Source: JAYEHK01 sp034659475
GTDB lineage: Bacteria; Bacillota; Syntrophomonadia; Syntrophomonadales; Syntrophomonadaceae
Assembly: GCA_034659475.1 (NCBI GenBank)
Contig: JAYEHK010000058.1
Location: 1-53,331 of the forward strand
DNA: 53,331 bases
Direction: 5' to 3'
How positions within the stretch are numbered: position 1 is the first letter of the stretch; every line of letters starts with the position of its first letter. Below are positions 36,542 to 45,427 of this stretch, one piece after another. The notes under the pieces were generated by a model. It was not told the origin of the DNA and did not search any database. It worked only from the letters and a program-made list of their open reading frames with translations. The position numbers and the translations under genes were made by a program.

Positions 36542-37510
36542 TTACGGTTTCTCTAACACTAAGCGTAAAATGTCCTGCAGCATTTTTTGCTGGAGGGCAT
36601 TCTGGGGCAGGGGGGAGAGCGTTGTGAGAAGGGTGGTGGCATTCAGGGGATGCCCGATCATAGCATTAGCGAGAATTTCAATAAAAACACAATCCATCGC
36701 ATCGGAATACAGAGCAGCGTTTTGAATGAGCCCATCCTTTAAGGATAGACCGATATTAACTGAACCCCAGTTGAAAGAATGTTCGACTTCCACGTCAAAA
36801 TCGGGACTGGTTCCAAAGCGCCATTCCCAGGAGGCGTATTTATCGTAATGGTTTTTGATGGTGGTTTCATCCAACGCATTACTTGTAAGAATGATGGCGT
36901 CGCCATAATACTGTCGAAAACTATCCTGAAGAGCCTGCCCCAGTTTGGCTACTGTTAGGTCTTTATTCAGGGCTTGAAGATTAATCACGCGGGCCTGCAC
37001 GGAATCAACACCTTTTGATTTGATTTTGGCTGGAGAAACAGTCAGGTAGCGAGCCATGTTATCCAGATCGGTATGCAACAAAAGTGTACCATGCTTGAGA
37101 ACTTTATGACTGTTGATGTAAGAGGCCATGCCTGAAAACTTTCGATTCTGTACGCACAAATCGTTGCGACCACTGAAAGCTGCATCAATACCGCAGTATT
37201 GGAGCGCATGGAGCAGCATTTGCATTTGATCTGATTCATGATCGTTTTTCCGTGTGGTGATCAGGGTGAAGTTAAGATTGCCTATATCATGGTAAACAGC
37301 CCCGCCGCCTGATAAGCGACGGGCGAGTTTACCACCATCCTGCTCCAGTAATTGCCAGAGACATTCCTTCCAAGCATTCTGGTTTTTCCCAATGACTACC
37401 GTTTTCTCATTCTGCCAGAGGAAGAGCAAGATATCCTGATCCCCTATCTGCGAAAACAGGTATTCTTCTACGGCCAGGTTGTACCAGGGGTCACAGGAAT
37501 TTGATTGCAT
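36542..37510 (-). CDS. lplA: Lipoate-protein ligase
   Basis: This 322-residue enzyme attaches lipoate to lysines of lipoyl domains through lipoyl-AMP. It has SCDPWYNLAVEEYLF at the start, the carrier-binding RRLSGGGAVYHDIGNLNFT and an accessory C-terminal domain. I start it at ATG 37510, 14 bp past the dehydrogenase stop, because homologues begin with this segment. A longer frame from ATG 37579 would only re-read the end of lpdA in another frame. It directly follows a dehydrogenase that carries its own lipoyl domain, the obvious local substrate. Confidence 0.9.
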   Translation of the reverse strand: MQSNSCDPWYNLAVEEYLFSQIGDQDILLFLWQNEKTVVIGKNQNAWKECLWQLLEQDGGKLARRLSGGGAVYHDIGNLNFTLITTRKNDHESDQMQMLLHALQYCGIDAAFSGRNDLCVQNRKFSGMASYINSHKVLKHGTLLLHTDLDNMARYLTVSPAKIKSKGVDSVQARVINLQALNKDLTVAKLGQALQDSFRQYYGDAIILTSNALDETTIKNHYDKYASWEWRFGTSPDFDVEVEHSFNWGSVNIGLSLKDGLIQNAALYSDAMDCVFIEILANAMIGHPLNATTLLTTLSPLPQNALQQKMLQDILRLVLEKP

Positions 37511-37526
37511 AAAAAAAGGCTGCAGT

Positions 37527-39257
37527 TTATGATCCGACAAAATGCAACGACCTGCCTTCCGCTCCCAGTGCAGCTTCATGGATGATCTCCGCTGTTGTGG
37601 GATGGGCGTAGATGGTTTCGTAAATATCCCTGAGCGTTAGCTTCCTGTTCACAGCCAGGGTAAGATCTGCGATGAGATCGCTGGCATGGGGACCAATAAT
37701 GGCTGCGCCCAGGATTGTACCGGATTTCTCTTCTGCAATAATCTTAATAAATCCTCTGCTTTCTCCCATTGCCAGCGCTTTTCCATTGGCACCAACGGGG
37801 AATTTGCCTACCGTAATATCATAGCCCTTTTTGCGAGCAGTCTCTTCATTCAAGCCAACGATACCGATTTCCGGCTCGGTAAAGATTGCACTGGGGACAG
37901 CAGTATAATCCATGTCGCATGATTCACCCATGATGTTTCTGACTGCTACGATCCCTTGATGTGAAGCGACATGTGCCAGCAACATTCGGTTGGTTACATC
38001 GCCAATGGCATAAATACCGGGGACAGATGTTTCCATATGCTCATTGACCTTGATTCCCTTTTTATTATCGTTCAGTTCAATGCCCAGTTTTTCAAACCCC
38101 AGTCCTGCGATTACCGGTTCACGCCCAATCGACATCAGGACCATATCGGTGGCGAGGTATTTGACCTCATCATCCTGCTTAAAGACTACCACGCATTGAT
38201 CATCCTGGGCCGGCAGGATGGCCTCTACCATTGCATGGCGGTAAATCTTGATGCCTTTTTCAATGGCGATCTGATATATCTCCGCACAAATGTCGGGGTC
38301 ACAGTTTGATAATATTTGATCGGCATATTCCACAACACTTACATTTACCCCGAAACTGGAGAAAATAAATGCAAACTCCATACCCACAACGCCGCCCCCG
38401 ACGACCACCATTTTAACTGGTAGTGCTTCCAACTGCAGAGCAATATCGCTGTTGATAACCTGTTTTAGTTGGGCACCGGGAATAGGAGGATTGGTAATCC
38501 TGGAACCGGTTGCAATAATCAATTTTTTTGCTGTCACCGTAGTTTCGCTCGAACTCTGTTTGGACAACACGGTGTTCCGATCAACGAGTTCAGCTGTTCC
38601 TGAAAGAACGGTGACCCCGTTTTCGCTCAATAAATGTTCAATACCCTGCCGAAGCTGTGTAACGACTTCGTCCTTTCGTTGTAAAACGCGACGCATATCA
38701 AGGCGAAGGTAATCTGCAAAACAGCCATAATCTTCTGCAGATTGCAGGGTTGTGTAGACCTCGGCTGAACGAACCATACATTTTGTGGGAATACAGCCCC
38801 AGTTCAGACAGGTGCCTCCGACATGTTCTTTTTCAATCAAAACAACGCGGCATCCTAGCTGGGCTGCTTTAATTGCTGCCACGTATCCGCCTGGACCTGC
38901 CCCGATGATACAGAGGTCACTTGCGACGGTTTTCTTTTGCGGTTTCATCATGCCTGCGAAATAGCCCAAAGAAGGTTTGTCATCTGTGGAGCTCTGTTTT
39001 GGAGAGGCATCGAGTACTTCTTCTCCTTCGATAGTGCATAAGGGATCGTCTGCTTTTACTTTTTGCCCTGCCTCTACGTAAAGCGCTGTAATTGTTCCAC
39101 GTGCTTGCGAAATAATCGGCATACTAGCTTTGTTTGCTTCGAGTTCCAGCAGTGAATCACCGGATTGAACCTCATCTCCGATTTGTTTATGGATTTTGGT
39201 GATTTTGGCCTCTGCTGCGTTTTTTGGCAAGGTTTTGGCTGTAATATCAATCTTCAT
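37527..39257 (-). CDS. lpdA: Dihydrolipoamide dehydrogenase with lipoyl domain
   Basis: This 576-residue flavoprotein begins with a lipoyl/biotinyl domain (about residues 1-78). Its target lysine lies in LELEANKASMP, where most lipoyl domains read ETDKA. After a linker comes the E3 enzyme: the FAD motif IIGAGPGGYVAAIKAA, redox cysteines GGTCLNWGCIPTK, the NAD motif VVGGGVVGMEFA and the C-terminal AHPTTAEIIHEAAL with the catalytic His-Glu. It reoxidises dihydrolipoyl groups with NAD. ATG 39257 is preferred because GGAGGT lies directly before it, inside the longer frame from 39272. No 2-oxoacid dehydrogenase or glycine cleavage genes are adjacent. Confidence 0.93.
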   Translation of the reverse strand: MKIDITAKTLPKNAAEAKITKIHKQIGDEVQSGDSLLELEANKASMPIISQARGTITALYVEAGQKVKADDPLCTIEGEEVLDASPKQSSTDDKPSLGYFAGMMKPQKKTVASDLCIIGAGPGGYVAAIKAAQLGCRVVLIEKEHVGGTCLNWGCIPTKCMVRSAEVYTTLQSAEDYGCFADYLRLDMRRVLQRKDEVVTQLRQGIEHLLSENGVTVLSGTAELVDRNTVLSKQSSSETTVTAKKLIIATGSRITNPPIPGAQLKQVINSDIALQLEALPVKMVVVGGGVVGMEFAFIFSSFGVNVSVVEYADQILSNCDPDICAEIYQIAIEKGIKIYRHAMVEAILPAQDDQCVVVFKQDDEVKYLATDMVLMSIGREPVIAGLGFEKLGIELNDNKKGIKVNEHMETSVPGIYAIGDVTNRMLLAHVASHQGIVAVRNIMGESCDMDYTAVPSAIFTEPEIGIVGLNEETARKKGYDITVGKFPVGANGKALAMGESRGFIKIIAEEKSGTILGAAIIGPHASDLIADLTLAVNRKLTLRDIYETIYAHPTTAEIIHEAALGAEGRSLHFVGS

Positions 39258-39271
39258 CTGTGATACCTCCA

Positions 39272-39301
39272 TAAAAAATGGCAGCTATCTAAGCTGCCAT
39301 T
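39272..39301 (-). terminator. Rho-independent terminator, minus strand
   Basis: AATGGCAGC and GCTGCCATT form a 9-bp stem with a T run on the minus strand. It lies between the AhpD-like gene and lpdA, so these are mostly separate transcripts. Confidence 0.85.
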
Positions 39302-39315
39302 CCTCTTGTTTACCC

Positions 39316-39675
39316 TTATTTATTGAAGTCTGGGGCAAATTCGTCGAGACTGTCTTTGAGCAAAGATACAGTATAGGCCATCGCTGGTCCGCCACCAAAG
39401 GCAACGGCAACCAGTGCTGCTTCCATGATTTCATCACGAGTCGCTCCGGCTTCCAGTGCTTTGAAAACATGAAAAACGATACAATATTCGCAGCGATTAT
39501 ACGCAGCAATGGCGACACTGATCAGTTCTTTCGTTTTCGTATCCAGGGCCCCGGCCTTATAATAGGTATCCAGCAGACCCATAAAAGCGCCTACCTGTTC
39601 ACCATGTGTTTGACTGACTGCTTCCAACCCGCCCATAAATGCGTTGAGCATTTCACGGGGTTGTTTTCCTGCCAT
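39316..39675 (-). CDS. Carboxymuconolactone decarboxylase/AhpD-like protein
   Basis: This 119-residue helical protein of the CMD family has the AhpD-type redox motif CEYCIVFH, followed by the conserved GATRDEIMEAALVAVAFGGGP. CMD members with CxxC and His act as small peroxidase adaptors or disulfide reductases. AhpD is linked to lipoyl carriers in some bacteria, which makes the downstream lpdA/lplA neighbours suggestive, although a terminator lies between. AGGAGG precedes the ATG. Confidence 0.9.
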   Translation of the reverse strand: MAGKQPREMLNAFMGGLEAVSQTHGEQVGAFMGLLDTYYKAGALDTKTKELISVAIAAYNRCEYCIVFHVFKALEAGATRDEIMEAALVAVAFGGGPAMAYTVSLLKDSLDEFAPDFNK

Positions 39676-39770
39676 ATCTGATCCTCCTTATGTTCATTAT
39701 TAGCTTGTCGGTTGTCTATAGTATTAGCAAATCAGTTCTTTTTTTATGCGTTATATTATTGCGATAGAAA

Positions 39771-39806
39771 ATAAAAGGGAGACGGTTCGTGGTTGAACCG
39801 TCTCCC
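39771..39806 (-). terminator. Rho-independent terminator, minus strand
   Basis: A perfect 12-bp stem (GGGAGACGGTTC and GAACCGTCTCCC) with a 6-nt loop is followed on the minus strand by TTTTATTTTC. It terminates the hypothetical gene at 39825. Its GAGACGGTT core is like that of the REP elements. Confidence 0.9.
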
Positions 39807-39824
39807 TTTGCGTTAACTCTGTTT

Positions 39825-40235
39825 TTAGCTTGCCAATTTTTTGAGATATTGACGGGTTATGCGTTTGGCTTTGTTAATGGTGTTTGCTATGGGAAATAAT
39901 CCTAAATCAAGATCCTTGAAAGCATCGGCAAAGGCATCTCCCAGCGCTTCTACTTCTTGAGCAAAATGAGGATCACGGTATTCAGAAGTACCAAAAGCCA
40001 TTACTTCACTGTCAGGGATGGATGATTTTGTAAATTCTTGTGGCAGGGTGCTGGCAACATATTCCTGGGTAGCAATCTCGAGTCCTGCTTCAACTTCATT
40101 TACAAATTGTATTAAGTGCGGTTCATGCTCTAAACCAATAACGTCATCATCCATAACCAACGTTGCAGGAATTTCAATACCCATTGCATCTACACCAAAA
40201 TCTTCTATTAAAGCCTCATTCATCAATCTATCCAT
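39825..40235 (-). CDS. Acidic hypothetical protein
   Basis: I do not recognise this protein of about 136 residues. It is strongly acidic through most of its length, with no membrane segment or signal peptide, and ends in a basic helix (NTINKAKRITRQYLKKLAS). The frame opens at ATG 40286, but a GAAAGG site lies before the ATG at 40235, which I prefer. A perfect terminator follows. It has its own upstream region of about 390 bp and no partner gene. Confidence 0.6.
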   Translation of the reverse strand: MDRLMNEALIEDFGVDAMGIEIPATLVMDDDVIGLEHEPHLIQFVNEVEAGLEIATQEYVASTLPQEFTKSSIPDSEVMAFGTSEYRDPHFAQEVEALGDAFADAFKDLDLGLFPIANTINKAKRITRQYLKKLAS

Positions 40236-40627
40236 GTTTTCCACTACCTTTCTTAGTTTGTGATAATTTTCACGCCATTTTATCATTTATATATTGGTTT
40301 TTATTCGAAACGGCCATTTCGTTTTTTGATTCCCTACCATAATGCCTTCTTATGGGGATTTCTCATCCATAAGATTTAAATGATTAATTAATGGTTATGA
40401 CTATCAATAATAGTCAGATTATTTTCATTTCAAAATATTACGTGCGCGTAACTTCTTTCGTATGAACGTATTGTAAATCATACATTGATTAGATGTCAAT
40501 AGATTTTTAATTTTTTTTATATGGGGATTATTTTTCTAACAGAAAGGTACTTTTCCTGATTCTATAGTGAAAGGGATAGATCACAAAAGTCTATAAAGAC
40601 ATAAATCAAAAGAGTTCTAACCATTGA
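40236..40627. other. AT-rich intergenic region
   Basis: This is non-coding apart from a possible 17-codon extension of the hypothetical gene. It carries AT-rich stretches with probable promoters for that gene, none clear enough to mark. Confidence 0.4.
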
Positions 40628-41977
40628 TTAAAATTCCCGTTCAAAGATTTGCATTTTTTCCGGGTCGGTGAAGTCAGAAAAACTATAAATGCCCAGTCCT
40701 TCTAAAATCTCCTCCATATAGGGCCGGCGATTTGGACGTACACGGATGAGGGCCTCGTCGGCATACTGTTCAACGTGACGAGTACCATCTTCCACTGGGA
40801 GCAGTACTCTGGGCCCGCCAACACATCCACCGATACAGCCCATGCCTTCGATAAAGGTTTCTTCCACTCCTTTTTCGAGGATTTCCTGTAAAAGGGCTTT
40901 GCATTCAGCCGCCCCATTCGCCTGTCTGCTGGAGAAAAGCTCAGCTTTTTGGGGGAATAAGCGTTTGACGGCCTCATAAATGGATTGTGATACCCCGCCC
41001 ACTTTGCCATACATGCGTCCCAGGCGAGAAGCATACTGGGGGGAGACGTCTTCTGGTAAATCTTCTGGCTGAATGTCCAGTGCGGCAAAGATATCGCCTA
41101 ATTCGCGGTAGGTGAGAACAAAATCAATGGCCCCCTTTAATTCCGGGTCCCGGGCCTCGACTTTTTTTGCAATGCAGGGACCGATAAAAACAACCTTTAT
41201 ATCCGGATTCAGCGCCTTCATCACTCGGCCGGAGGCGATCATAGGAGAGATCGAGGGAGAACTGTATTTCACGAGGTCGTAATATTTCCCTTTTAGCATA
41301 CCTGTCCATACTGGACAGCAGCAGGAACTGAGCAGAAAATCATCCTTGGTAAGAACCTTCTGATTGAACTCCGATGCTTCCTTTAATGTGAGCATATCCG
41401 CGAAAAAAGCAACCTCTACCATATCTTTAAAGCCCATTGATTTAAATGCTGTACGAAGCTGGTTGTTGGTGACGTTTTCACCAAACTGACCAGCGATAGA
41501 GGGGGCTACAGCTGCAAAAACGGGCTCGCCCTGACGCAGCAACGCTGCTAATGGAAGAAACTCCTTACGATCTAAAACCGCCCCGCATTTGCAATGGGCA
41601 ACGCAGTTTCCACATTGCTGACATAGTTCCTCATTGATTTGTTGCTGGCCGTTATCATCATAAAAAATTGCATCAAAAGGACAGGCAGCCTGACAGATTG
41701 TTTTCCCTTCAACATCCACGCATTCCAACGTACAGGCCCGAATGCGATGCACCACCCGGTGGTTTTGAATATAGTTCTCAACCGCTTCCTTTATATCACT
41801 GGAAAAGGTTTTGGAATCTGCCACATCGACTCCACAGAGGACCGAGATGACCTTGCTCAGCTCGGCACGGTTTACCTGCTGGTCACTGAGCAGCTGGTTA
41901 ATCTTTTCCTCAAATACATCTCTATAATAAGCTCGCACTAGTTCCTGAAATAATTCACGGTATTCATCGCTGTTCAT
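40628..41977 (-). CDS. [FeFe] hydrogenase, group B-like
   Basis: This 449-residue protein has an N-terminal helical part, a ferredoxin-type section (CQAACPFDAIF and CQQCGNCVAHCKCG) and an H-cluster domain. The three H-cluster signatures are SSCCCPVW (L1), GPCIAKKVEA (L2) and EGMGCIGGCVGGP (L3). The extra cysteine in L1, GPC in place of MPC in L2 and GGP after L3 are the pattern of group B enzymes such as clostridial CpIII rather than classic HydA. Group B enzymes are proposed to favour H2 production or a ferredoxin-linked role. It stands alone with no maturases or NADH-linked partners nearby. GGAGGT precedes the ATG. Confidence 0.92.
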   Translation of the reverse strand: MNSDEYRELFQELVRAYYRDVFEEKINQLLSDQQVNRAELSKVISVLCGVDVADSKTFSSDIKEAVENYIQNHRVVHRIRACTLECVDVEGKTICQAACPFDAIFYDDNGQQQINEELCQQCGNCVAHCKCGAVLDRKEFLPLAALLRQGEPVFAAVAPSIAGQFGENVTNNQLRTAFKSMGFKDMVEVAFFADMLTLKEASEFNQKVLTKDDFLLSSCCCPVWTGMLKGKYYDLVKYSSPSISPMIASGRVMKALNPDIKVVFIGPCIAKKVEARDPELKGAIDFVLTYRELGDIFAALDIQPEDLPEDVSPQYASRLGRMYGKVGGVSQSIYEAVKRLFPQKAELFSSRQANGAAECKALLQEILEKGVEETFIEGMGCIGGCVGGPRVLLPVEDGTRHVEQYADEALIRVRPNRRPYMEEILEGLGIYSFSDFTDPEKMQIFEREF

Positions 41978-42088
41978 CGGTTACCTCCTTCAGGCAAGTA
42001 GCCTGCTTGTCTGTGTTGTTGTACAGCTATTTGCCTATTTATCCTGTGTAGTATTCCCATTTTCGGGCAAAAAATTCATGTTGAGATC

Positions 42089-42423
42089 CAGGGGAACCCA
42101 CCATGTCTGCACGACACAACCACCTATGAAAATGGGTGAGGAGTAAGGGGTTAGGGGTTAGGAGTCAGTCACTATGCGCTAGGCGTTGACCTTACTCCTC
42201 ACCCCTGACCCCTTACAAAAAAATCCGTGTCAATTCGCATCCTTATTAACGACCAGAGGGAGTATCCGCGTCATATTAAAAGTGACCGAAGGAAACATAA
42301 GTGGTACCCGTAAGGGTGTGTCTATTTTCGTACTAACCCACTTCAACGTTCCAACTGACCAACTAACCAACTGACCAACTTTCCAACTAATAATTCCGCT
42401 TATACTCAACCTATTTTCTAATA
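42089..42423 (-). repeat. Composite intergenic repeat, long copy B
   Basis: One of three long copies. In order it holds the ACAACCAC end, a hairpin with GGGGTTAGG units and TTACTCCTCACCCC, a middle unit with GGTACCCGTAAGGGTGTGTC, the sentence-like CCAACTGACC / CCAACTAACC tandem 10-mers and the end CTCAACCTATTTTCTAAT. It is inverted relative to copies at 44421 and 48584 and lies directly before the MarR-MATE promoter. Confidence 0.9.
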
Positions 42424-42430
42424 AAACCTA

Positions 42431-42463
42431 TTGACAAAGCCAGGAAAGATGTTAGAATTCTAA
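42431..42463 (+). promoter_or_regulatory. Promoter with overlapping MarR-type operator
   Basis: TTGACA (42431) and TAGAAT (42453) with 16 bp spacing form a sigma-70-type promoter. The palindrome TTAGAATTCTAA (42452-42463) covers the -10 element, as expected for autorepression by the MarR protein encoded next. Confidence 0.75.
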
Positions 42464-42482
42464 TAGTTAGAAAAATGAACAG

Positions 42483-42947
42483 ATGGGGTTTGAGGTTATG
42501 ATAGAACAAACACTAACGGCGGAAATTCAGAGTCTATTATTCGAATTTATGGGCAGTTATCATGAAAAGTTTCTGCATCCGCTTCGGAAACATGGTGATG
42601 TGCATTCAATGCTTAAGAAGAATCAGCGAAAATCGCTGGGAATTCTATACGGCTGTGGCAGTATGACAGCGACAGAACTGGGGAAGAAACTGGACATGGA
42701 AAAAGGCAGCCTGACTACGTTGATCGGGTCACTGGAAAACATGGGCTTGGTCAGCAGGCACGATGACCCCCATGATCGCCGTAGAGCACTGGTGGCATTA
42801 ACTCCCGAGGGTAAAAAAGAGATGGAAAGAGTTACGGAGGCGTTGCAGGCGCATATCAAGCATATGCTTGAAGATATAGACGAAACAGAACAATTAGAGT
42901 TTCACAATCATTTACAACAGGTTGTGGCATTCATTAAACGTTTATAA
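42483..42947 (+). CDS. MarR-family regulator
   Basis: This 154-residue winged-helix protein shows the MarR core: MTATELGKKLDMEKGSLTTL in the recognition region and DDPHDRRRALVALTPEGKK in the wing. The start is either ATG 42483 or ATG 42498; neither has a clear binding site. It lies 12 bp before the MATE gene and certainly shares its transcript. A palindrome on the -10 element suggests that it represses the operon until a drug-like ligand binds. Confidence 0.92.
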   Translation: MGFEVMIEQTLTAEIQSLLFEFMGSYHEKFLHPLRKHGDVHSMLKKNQRKSLGILYGCGSMTATELGKKLDMEKGSLTTLIGSLENMGLVSRHDDPHDRRRALVALTPEGKKEMERVTEALQAHIKHMLEDIDETEQLEFHNHLQQVVAFIKRL

Positions 42948-42959
42948 GGAGAAAGAAAA

Positions 42960-44345
42960 ATGGACCGTTCAAAAGAATTAGGAGAAAAAAAGATTTCAAA
43001 ACTGCTCTTGCAGTTTTCTTTACCCGCGATTGTAGCCATGCTGGTAAATGCGCTTTACAATGTGGTTGACCGTATTTTTGTTGGGAACGGTGTAGGTGAC
43101 CTGGCGATCGCAGGGATTACCATCGGATTCCCAGTGATGCTTATCACGATGGCTTTTTCGATGCTGGTTGGAATGGGAGCCACATCATTGATCTCCATTC
43201 GGTTGGGGCAGCAAAAGAAAGAAGAAGCTGAACAGGTGGTAGGAAATGCGTTCTTGTTACTGCTGCTTATTTCCAGCACGATGGCTGTTTTGGGTTTGGT
43301 TTTCCTGGAAACGATCTTACAAGCTTTTGGGGCGAGTAAAGCAGTACTGCCCTATGCTAGTTCGTATTTGGGGATAATTTTAATTGGAACGCCATTGATG
43401 GGTATGGGTATGGGTTTGAACAATTTTATTCGTGCAGAAGGCAATCCCAAAATGGCAATGAACACTATGTTGATCGGCTTTGGAACGAATATCATTCTGG
43501 ATTATCTGTTTATTTTCCCACTGGGTATGGGCATTCAAGGTGCTGCGTTAGCGACAGTTATTTCCCAGGGGATCTCGGCATCATGGGTTCTTTATTATTT
43601 CCTTTTTGGCAAGAGCCTTATCAAGATCCGGGTAAAATATCTAAAATTACAACCGTCTATTTATATGAGCATTTTTGCGATAGGCTTGGCCCCCTTTGCT
43701 ATGCAGTTAACCAATAGTCTGCAGCAGGTCATCTTAAATAAGAGTCTGGCTTTCTACGGAGGGGATCTTGCCGTTTCCGCTATGGGCATCCTTTTTAGTG
43801 TGCTTACCCTGTTGTTTATGCCTATTATTGGACTCAGTCAGGGGGTGCAGCCCATCATCGGGTTCAACTATGGTGCGATGCAATACGATCGTGTCAAGGA
43901 AACACTCAAAATCGCCATTGTAACAGGTACGGTGATTGTTATATGTGGCTATGCCGTTGTACAAATCTGGCCAGAACAGATCGTGCGTCTCTTTACAGAT
44001 AACGTAGCGTTAATAGAAATGGGTTCTCATGGAATACGAACTTTTCTGCTGATGCTGCCCGTAATTGGGTTTCAAATTATTGGTTCCAATTATTTTCAGG
44101 CCGTGGGAAAGGCGAAACAAGCCGCGATTCTCAGCCTGTCCCGACAGGTGCTGATATTTATTCCATTGCTTCTTATTCTGCCTCATTTCTGGGGACTGGA
44201 GGGGATATGGAGAACAGCACCACTGGCGGATATCACTTCGGTTATTTTAACGGCTGTATTTTTAGTCAGGGAACTCAAACACCTGGAAACAGAACAGCAG
44301 CAAAAGATAAGCAAGCAAGACGATATTGTTTTAGCTGCTGAATAG
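42960..44345 (+). CDS. MATE-family efflux transporter
   Basis: This 461-residue cation-coupled multidrug exporter has 12 membrane segments in two related halves. It opens with LLLQFSLPAIVAMLVNALYN and shows VDRIFVGNGVGDLAIAG, GVQPIIGFNYGA in the second half and a soluble tail. AAGGAG lies before the ATG. The operon with the MarR regulator ends in a strong terminator and is bracketed by inverted copies of the composite repeat. Confidence 0.94.
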   Translation: MDRSKELGEKKISKLLLQFSLPAIVAMLVNALYNVVDRIFVGNGVGDLAIAGITIGFPVMLITMAFSMLVGMGATSLISIRLGQQKKEEAEQVVGNAFLLLLLISSTMAVLGLVFLETILQAFGASKAVLPYASSYLGIILIGTPLMGMGMGLNNFIRAEGNPKMAMNTMLIGFGTNIILDYLFIFPLGMGIQGAALATVISQGISASWVLYYFLFGKSLIKIRVKYLKLQPSIYMSIFAIGLAPFAMQLTNSLQQVILNKSLAFYGGDLAVSAMGILFSVLTLLFMPIIGLSQGVQPIIGFNYGAMQYDRVKETLKIAIVTGTVIVICGYAVVQIWPEQIVRLFTDNVALIEMGSHGIRTFLLMLPVIGFQIIGSNYFQAVGKAKQAAILSLSRQVLIFIPLLLILPHFWGLEGIWRTAPLADITSVILTAVFLVRELKHLETEQQQKISKQDDIVLAAE

Positions 44346-44349
44346 TAAA

Positions 44350-44386
44350 AAGGCCTGTCAGGAAATCATCCCGACAGGCCTTTTTT
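44350..44386 (+). terminator. Rho-independent terminator
   Basis: AAGGCCTGTC and GACAGGCCTT form a 10-bp stem followed by a T run, 5 bp past the MATE stop codon. Confidence 0.95.
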
Positions 44387-44420
44387 ACGCGTTAATACAG
44401 ATCTTTCGTTTTGCTTGATT

Positions 44421-44711
44421 AGTACGAAAATAGGTTGAGTATAAGCGGAATTATTAGTTGGACAGTTGGATAGTTGGACAGTTGGACAGTTGGATAGTTG
44501 AAGTGGGTTAGTACGAAAATAGACACACCCTTACGGGTACCACTTATGTTTCCTTCGGTCACTTTTAATATGACGCGGATAACACGGATTTTTTTGTAAG
44601 GGGTCAGGGGTTAGGGGTAAGGGCAATGCCTAACGCATAGCAACTGACCCCTCACGCCTAACCCCTAACCCCTAACCTATTTTCATTGGTGGTTGTGGCC
44701 TGTGGACATAA
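44421..44711 (+). repeat. Composite intergenic repeat, long copy C
   Basis: This is the inverted counterpart of copy B. It starts with TAGTACGAAAATAGGTTGAG, then five near-identical TTGGACAG(T/A)-type units, a second TAGTACGAAAATAG, ACGGGTACCACTTATG and the TAGGGGTTAGGGG hairpin half, and ends in GGTGGTTGTGGCCTG. Confidence 0.9.
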
Positions 44712-44723
44712 GTGGCTAGTAGG

Positions 44724-45401
44724 CTATAAATGGACCAAAACCAGTAACATTAACAGGTAATGACAGATCGTTCCGCCCAACACGAAGATATGGAAAATCT
44801 CGTGGAACCCGAATCCGGGAAAATGGAGGAAGGAACGTTTGCGACCATAGATAATACCGCCCACCGTGTAACTGATACCCCCAGCGAATAACCAGGCAAA
44901 ACCGGCTGCAGGCAGGGTTCTGGACAGGGGGATAAGGGCGATGACAAGCAACCATCCCATAAAAAGGTAGATGCCAGTGGTTAGCCATCGGGGTGCACTA
45001 AAATAGAACAGGGTTAAACCTATTCCACCCAGCGCAAGGGACCAGATGGCCAGCAGCATACCAGTGCTCCACAGGCCGTTTAATGCAATCACACACAACG
45101 GTGTATAGGTGCCGGCAATCAATACATAGATCATGGCGTGATCCAGTTTGCGCAGGAGAAGATTTCCGTGTTCACTTAAGTCCAACCAATGATAAGTTGC
45201 ACTGGCTAGGTAAAGAAGCATCATGGTTATCCCAAACACTAAAAATGTCCCGCCATATAATGCCCCGCCGGTGCTATAACCTTCAATCACCAGGAATACG
45301 GTACCGACAACGGCCAGAATAAAGCCAAGCAGATGGCTGATCGCTGATGCCGGATCGCGAGGGAGTACAGATATTTTATGTTCACGTGCATAAATTGTCA
45401 T
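44724..45401 (-). CDS. trhA: TrhA/hemolysin III family membrane protein
   Basis: This 225-residue, seven-helix protein belongs to the PAQR/hemolysin III family. It has the conserved DPASAISHLLG, SATYHWL, LDHAMIY and C-terminal HEIFHIFVLGGTICHY motifs; the Ser/His/Asp residues bind zinc in the superfamily. In bacteria the family has been linked to membrane fluidity control, and the haemolysin name is historical. It stands alone between a composite repeat and a pseudogene fragment. Confidence 0.92.
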   Translation of the reverse strand: MTIYAREHKISVLPRDPASAISHLLGFILAVVGTVFLVIEGYSTGGALYGGTFLVFGITMMLLYLASATYHWLDLSEHGNLLLRKLDHAMIYVLIAGTYTPLCVIALNGLWSTGMLLAIWSLALGGIGLTLFYFSAPRWLTTGIYLFMGWLLVIALIPLSRTLPAAGFAWLFAGGISYTVGGIIYGRKRSFLHFPGFGFHEIFHIFVLGGTICHYLLMLLVLVHL

Positions 45402-45427
45402 GTTAAAACCTTCTATACTATTTTACT

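Noticed and set aside
37511..37579. Longer start for lplA at 37579.
   Set aside because: The added residues are the end of lpdA read out of frame, and homologues start at the SCDPWYNLAVEE region.
42186..42374. A 62-codon open frame inside composite repeat B.
   Set aside because: It reads through microrepeats, is not kept open in the other copies and has no ribosome binding site.
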